Part shown: piece by piece, positions 61,348-64,000 of the stretch
How the letters are laid out: every line of letters begins with the position of its first letter
Numbering within the stretch: the first letter of the stretch is position 1
Assembly: GCF_024346395.1 (NCBI RefSeq)
Contig: NZ_JAGQCW010000004.1
Location: 1-64,000 of the forward strand
Reading direction: 5' to 3'
Origin: Cyanobium sp. AMD-g
GTDB taxonomy: Bacteria > Cyanobacteriota > Cyanobacteriia > PCC-6307 > Cyanobiaceae
DNA: 64,000 bases
Position numbers and translations under genes: made by a program
Notes under the pieces: generated by a model
What the model was told of the DNA's origin: nothing
Databases searched by the model: none
Seen by the model: the letters and a program-made list of their open reading frames with translations, nothing else

Positions 61348-63929
61348 CCCCTGTTGCCAAAGCGCCTGCGCAGCCAGTCGATCGGACCGCCTCCAGACTC
61401 GCTGGCTTGGCGATGGCGACGGGATGGAACCCTTTCGGCGGAAGGCAAGGAGTTGCTGGAGGTCATGCCAGCGAGGTTGCCGCCGTTGGACGCGGTGGTT
61501 TCGGAGGCTTGGCCATCCTCTTCGCGGAAGTAGGTCTTGACGTCTGACTCTCCATCGTTGTAGCGAGAGCTGATCGCGGCGTTGGTGGTTGCACCCTTCA
61601 TGTAGCTGTCGCGATAGCGCTGGACGTAACTGCCAAAACCACCTGTGGAGGAGTCGCCAGCACTCTTGGCATACCCAGAAGCCGATGCATAGGCATAGTG
61701 ATAGTAGTAACCGTATTCGTAGCCATAATCGTTGAGGCGACTCGGGAAGTTCACCTGGTTGCAGATGATGCCCAAAACATCAACCCCCGAGGCCTTGATC
61801 CGGCGGCTGGCCTGGGGCGCGAGCTCACGACTCACCTTGCCCAGACCCACAAGGAAAAGGATGCCGTCCAGCTTCTCTCCGAGCAGGATCGGATCAGCCA
61901 GCATCAGGCAGGGAGGGGCGTCGACGACAATGATGTCGTAGCCAGGAAGGGCACGAATCTCTTCCATGATCTCCTTACAGCGGCTGGAGTTCAACAGCTT
62001 GGCTGGATCGGGTGGCTTCGGACCGGCCGGGAGAACATCCAAGTTTTCGACGATGGAATGAATGAAATCCGTGGGCTTCCGAGCTGAATCGGACAACAGT
62101 GTGGACAGGCCTTCACCCTGTTCGGCGCCCAGATATCTGGCCTGCATGGGCAGACGCATGTCGGAATCAACCACAAGCACCTTCAGGCCAAGATCAGCAA
62201 GGGTCCGGGCAAAGACAGCCACAGCAGTGGACTTTCCCTCCCCTTGGGTAGAGGACGTGATCCCCACCATGCGAATGTTGTTGTCGGCGCGAAGCAGGCG
62301 GAAGGTGGTGAACAGGCTGCGCAGGGACTCCTTGATCGCAAAGCGCTCGCTGGAGGACATCTTGGAGATGCTGGTGGCGATGTCGACACCTGGCTCCAGG
62401 GGAAGGTAAGGAATCAGACCCAACACGGGCAGCTGGAGCTCCTTTTCCACCTCCATGGGGGTATGGAAGACGTTGTCCGTCTTCTCCCTGAGAATGGCTG
62501 CACCGAGCCCGGCCAGCAGGCCGATCATGATCGCCCTCAGGAGATTGCGCTGAATGTTGGGCTCCACTGGACTGCTGCCGAAATCGGGGGGGCCAATCAC
62601 TTCCCAGGGTGTGATCGAACGGGCCATCTCCAGCCGGTAGCGCTCCCTGGCCTGGATGTAGGAGGAGTACTGCTCCCTGGCGATGGCCAGACGCTGGTTG
62701 ATGTTCTCAAACTCCGACATCTTCTGCGGATTATTCCGGAAGTTCTCGCTGAGAAGAAGGATCTGGCGGTTGAGTTCATCTTGCTGGGCCACGTTCGAAA
62801 GCAGCCTGGCCTTCACGGCATCTGCGGCCTGGCGCTGGACCACGGGCAGCAGCTGGTCACGTCTCGCCAACAGGGACTTAACAATGGGGGAGTTCTCCTT
62901 GAACGTGCCTTTGGCGGTGGCCAGTTCCTGCTCGAACTGGTTGAGAAGATCAAGGGGAGTGGCGGCGCCGCGGGCCGCGTCCACTCCAGAGGAGGCCCGA
63001 TCCGGCACGAGAACACTGTTACGACCCAACTGCTCAAGGGCCGTAGGAGCTCCACTGGGGGTGAACTGGAGTTTCCCTGTCTGGATCGATTTCAGTTGGC
63101 TGTCGAGCTGCACCTGCTCGTTCTGGAGGGTGCGCAACTGGTTGACAAGCCCTTCACGGGCACCGAGGATCTGGCCGGCGGCCGTGGCAGGGTCGACGAA
63201 ATTATTGCGCTCGCGGAATTTGAGCATCTCCAGGGAGAGCTTCTGAACCCGAGCCTCGATTGACGGGGCCTGCTCATCCAGGAATCGGACACCTGAATTG
63301 ACAGCGGCTTGGCGCTGGGTGAGGGAGAAGGCGGTGTAATCCTTCGCAAGCTGACGGAGAATCACTTTCCCTTTGGCTGGATCAGGCCAGCGCAATGAGA
63401 CATTCAGAACATTGGCGACGCTTGCCGATTCTTGGTTGATGGACAGGCTGCCCTGAAGGGCCCCAAGAGGAATGCCCTGTCGCTGGGCAACCGGCCCCAG
63501 CAGCAAGGGGCTGCGCATCAGGACGATCAGGCTTGGGATGTCCGTCTCGATTTCACTACGGGCGACGCTTTCGACAGAGCCGCCGCCGCTGCCGCTGGAG
63601 GGGGTGTCGAAGGGATTACTGATCTGCATCTGGAACCCGCCCTGGTAGACGGGATCGAAAATGCGTTGCCGCAGGGTATTGATCGCCAATACACCCGTCA
63701 CGGCCGCAAAGGTGATCAGGAAGATGGATTGGCGGCGCTTGACGGTCCGCACCAGTCCCCCCAAGCCACCAGAGCCTGACTGACCGTCACTGGTGGGGTT
63801 GAGGGGACTCTGGAGAGTGGGGTCGTAGGGGAGGCTCTGGATGGGGCCCTGACCCGTCGACGGCGGCAGAGACAGCGGGCGCGGCGTTCCACCCGGAAAG
63901 GTCTCAGGAGGAACACCCGTCGTTGTCAC
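61344..63929 (-). CDS. Wzc-like polysaccharide co-polymerase with tyrosine autokinase domain
   Basis: The 861-residue protein begins with a Pro-rich cytoplasmic tail. A first membrane helix lies near residue 70 (SIFLITFAAVTGVLAINTL), then a long periplasmic Wzz-type domain with coiled coil, and a second helix near 475 (AIMIGLLAGLGAAILRE). The BY-kinase domain has Walker A SSTQGEGKST near 558, Walker A' VLVVDSDMRLP and Walker B DIIVVDAPP near 665. A tyrosine cluster, YGYEYGYYYHYAY, lies near 738 and is the expected autophosphorylation site, followed by a disordered Ser-rich tail. These proteins set chain length and help export. The start is GTG at 63929. Confidence 0.95.
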   Translation of the reverse strand: MTTTGVPPETFPGGTPRPLSLPPSTGQGPIQSLPYDPTLQSPLNPTSDGQSGSGGLGGLVRTVKRRQSIFLITFAAVTGVLAINTLRQRIFDPVYQGGFQMQISNPFDTPSSGSGGGSVESVARSEIETDIPSLIVLMRSPLLLGPVAQRQGIPLGALQGSLSINQESASVANVLNVSLRWPDPAKGKVILRQLAKDYTAFSLTQRQAAVNSGVRFLDEQAPSIEARVQKLSLEMLKFRERNNFVDPATAAGQILGAREGLVNQLRTLQNEQVQLDSQLKSIQTGKLQFTPSGAPTALEQLGRNSVLVPDRASSGVDAARGAATPLDLLNQFEQELATAKGTFKENSPIVKSLLARRDQLLPVVQRQAADAVKARLLSNVAQQDELNRQILLLSENFRNNPQKMSEFENINQRLAIAREQYSSYIQARERYRLEMARSITPWEVIGPPDFGSSPVEPNIQRNLLRAIMIGLLAGLGAAILREKTDNVFHTPMEVEKELQLPVLGLIPYLPLEPGVDIATSISKMSSSERFAIKESLRSLFTTFRLLRADNNIRMVGITSSTQGEGKSTAVAVFARTLADLGLKVLVVDSDMRLPMQARYLGAEQGEGLSTLLSDSARKPTDFIHSIVENLDVLPAGPKPPDPAKLLNSSRCKEIMEEIRALPGYDIIVVDAPPCLMLADPILLGEKLDGILFLVGLGKVSRELAPQASRRIKASGVDVLGIICNQVNFPSRLNDYGYEYGYYYHYAYASASGYAKSAGDSSTGGFGSYVQRYRDSYMKGATTNAAISSRYNDGESDVKTYFREEDGQASETTASNGGNLAGMTSSNSLPSAERVPSRRHRQASESGGGPIDWLRRRFGNRG

Positions 63930-64000
63930 GTTATGAACTGCGGAGAAAGTCCCACCGATGATAATGGCAACCGGCGAAGAATGCCCCCTTGACGCGGGCG
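63930..64000. other. 5' flank of the kinase gene at the window edge
   Basis: Seventy-one bases upstream of the kinase (minus strand) remain. They should hold its ribosome-binding site and part of its promoter, but no clear element was seen before the window ends. Confidence 0.3.

Noticed and set aside
1-64000. Possible tRNA, rRNA, CRISPR array, insertion sequence or prophage
   Set aside because: I read the gaps and found no cloverleaf, no spaced repeats, no transposase or integrase motif. A tRNAscan, Infernal and IS search would settle it.

Overview
The window comes from a high-GC picocyanobacterium of the Cyanobium / freshwater Synechococcus type (my inference). Support: photosystem II psbD-psbC at the left edge, a cyanobacterial housekeeping run (pdhA, a Ftn2/ARC6-type division protein, ffh, rpsP, phoH), a cobalamin cobyric acid synthase, a short SigA-like sigma factor, a cyanoexosortase A pair, very tight gene packing and scattered HIP1 octamers (GCGATCGC, for example at 18745, 33217, 37419, 49312, 52765 and 55399). 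The genus assignment rests on general character, not on a database match.

Layout. 1-3183: the end of psbD, psbC with a strong terminator, and an exostosin-like gene. 3168-6339: maf (minus), a small cyanobacterial gene, cobQ and a small secreted protein. 6414-10019: a [2Fe-2S] ferredoxin-like protein, a glycosyltransferase-like protein, a radical SAM/SPASM protein and UDP-galactopyranose mutase. 10004-14985: mnmA (minus), the bifunctional NAD(P)HX repair enzyme, a sigma factor and a putative transferase (minus). 15053-22532: pdhA (minus), then ftn2-ffh-rpsP-phoH-FUSC-like-Bax-inhibitor-like on the plus strand.

22814-63929 is almost entirely one surface-glycan island. It starts with nucleotide-sugar genes (gmd and fcl for GDP-L-fucose, galE for UDP-galactose). 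An ABC exporter follows, then a long run of glycosyltransferases (GT8, GT2, GT4 and two double-domain fusions), many joined by ATGA or GTGA stop/start overlaps. The same stretch holds an O-antigen polymerase/ligase-like membrane protein, a CDP-paratose-epimerase-like gene, two asparagine-synthetase-type enzymes and a carbamoyltransferase. The right end holds a YdcF-like protein, an SDR-like protein, a WecA/MraY-type initiating phosphoglycosyltransferase, a FlaA1/CapD-type dehydratase, cyanoexosortase A with its partner, a dual-specificity phosphatase and, convergent to it, a Wzc-like tyrosine kinase.

How the genes could work together (inference): Gmd/Fcl, GalE and Glf supply GDP-fucose, UDP-galactose and UDP-galactofuranose. 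The WecA-like enzyme starts a chain on undecaprenyl phosphate, the glycosyltransferases extend it, and AsnB and the carbamoyltransferase may add amide and carbamoyl groups. The ABC exporter may flip the lipid-linked product, the Wzy-like protein may polymerise or ligate it, and the Wzc-like kinase with the phosphatase may control export. The exosortase could link PEP-CTERM proteins to this surface layer. I saw no classical Wzx flippase, no Wza channel and no PEP-CTERM substrate in the window.

I found no rRNA, tRNA, CRISPR array, transposase or integrase. No gene-free stretch exceeds 300 bases; the largest (12924-13167, 22602-22813, 27228-27506, 51267-51522, 56780-57077) are described as features.
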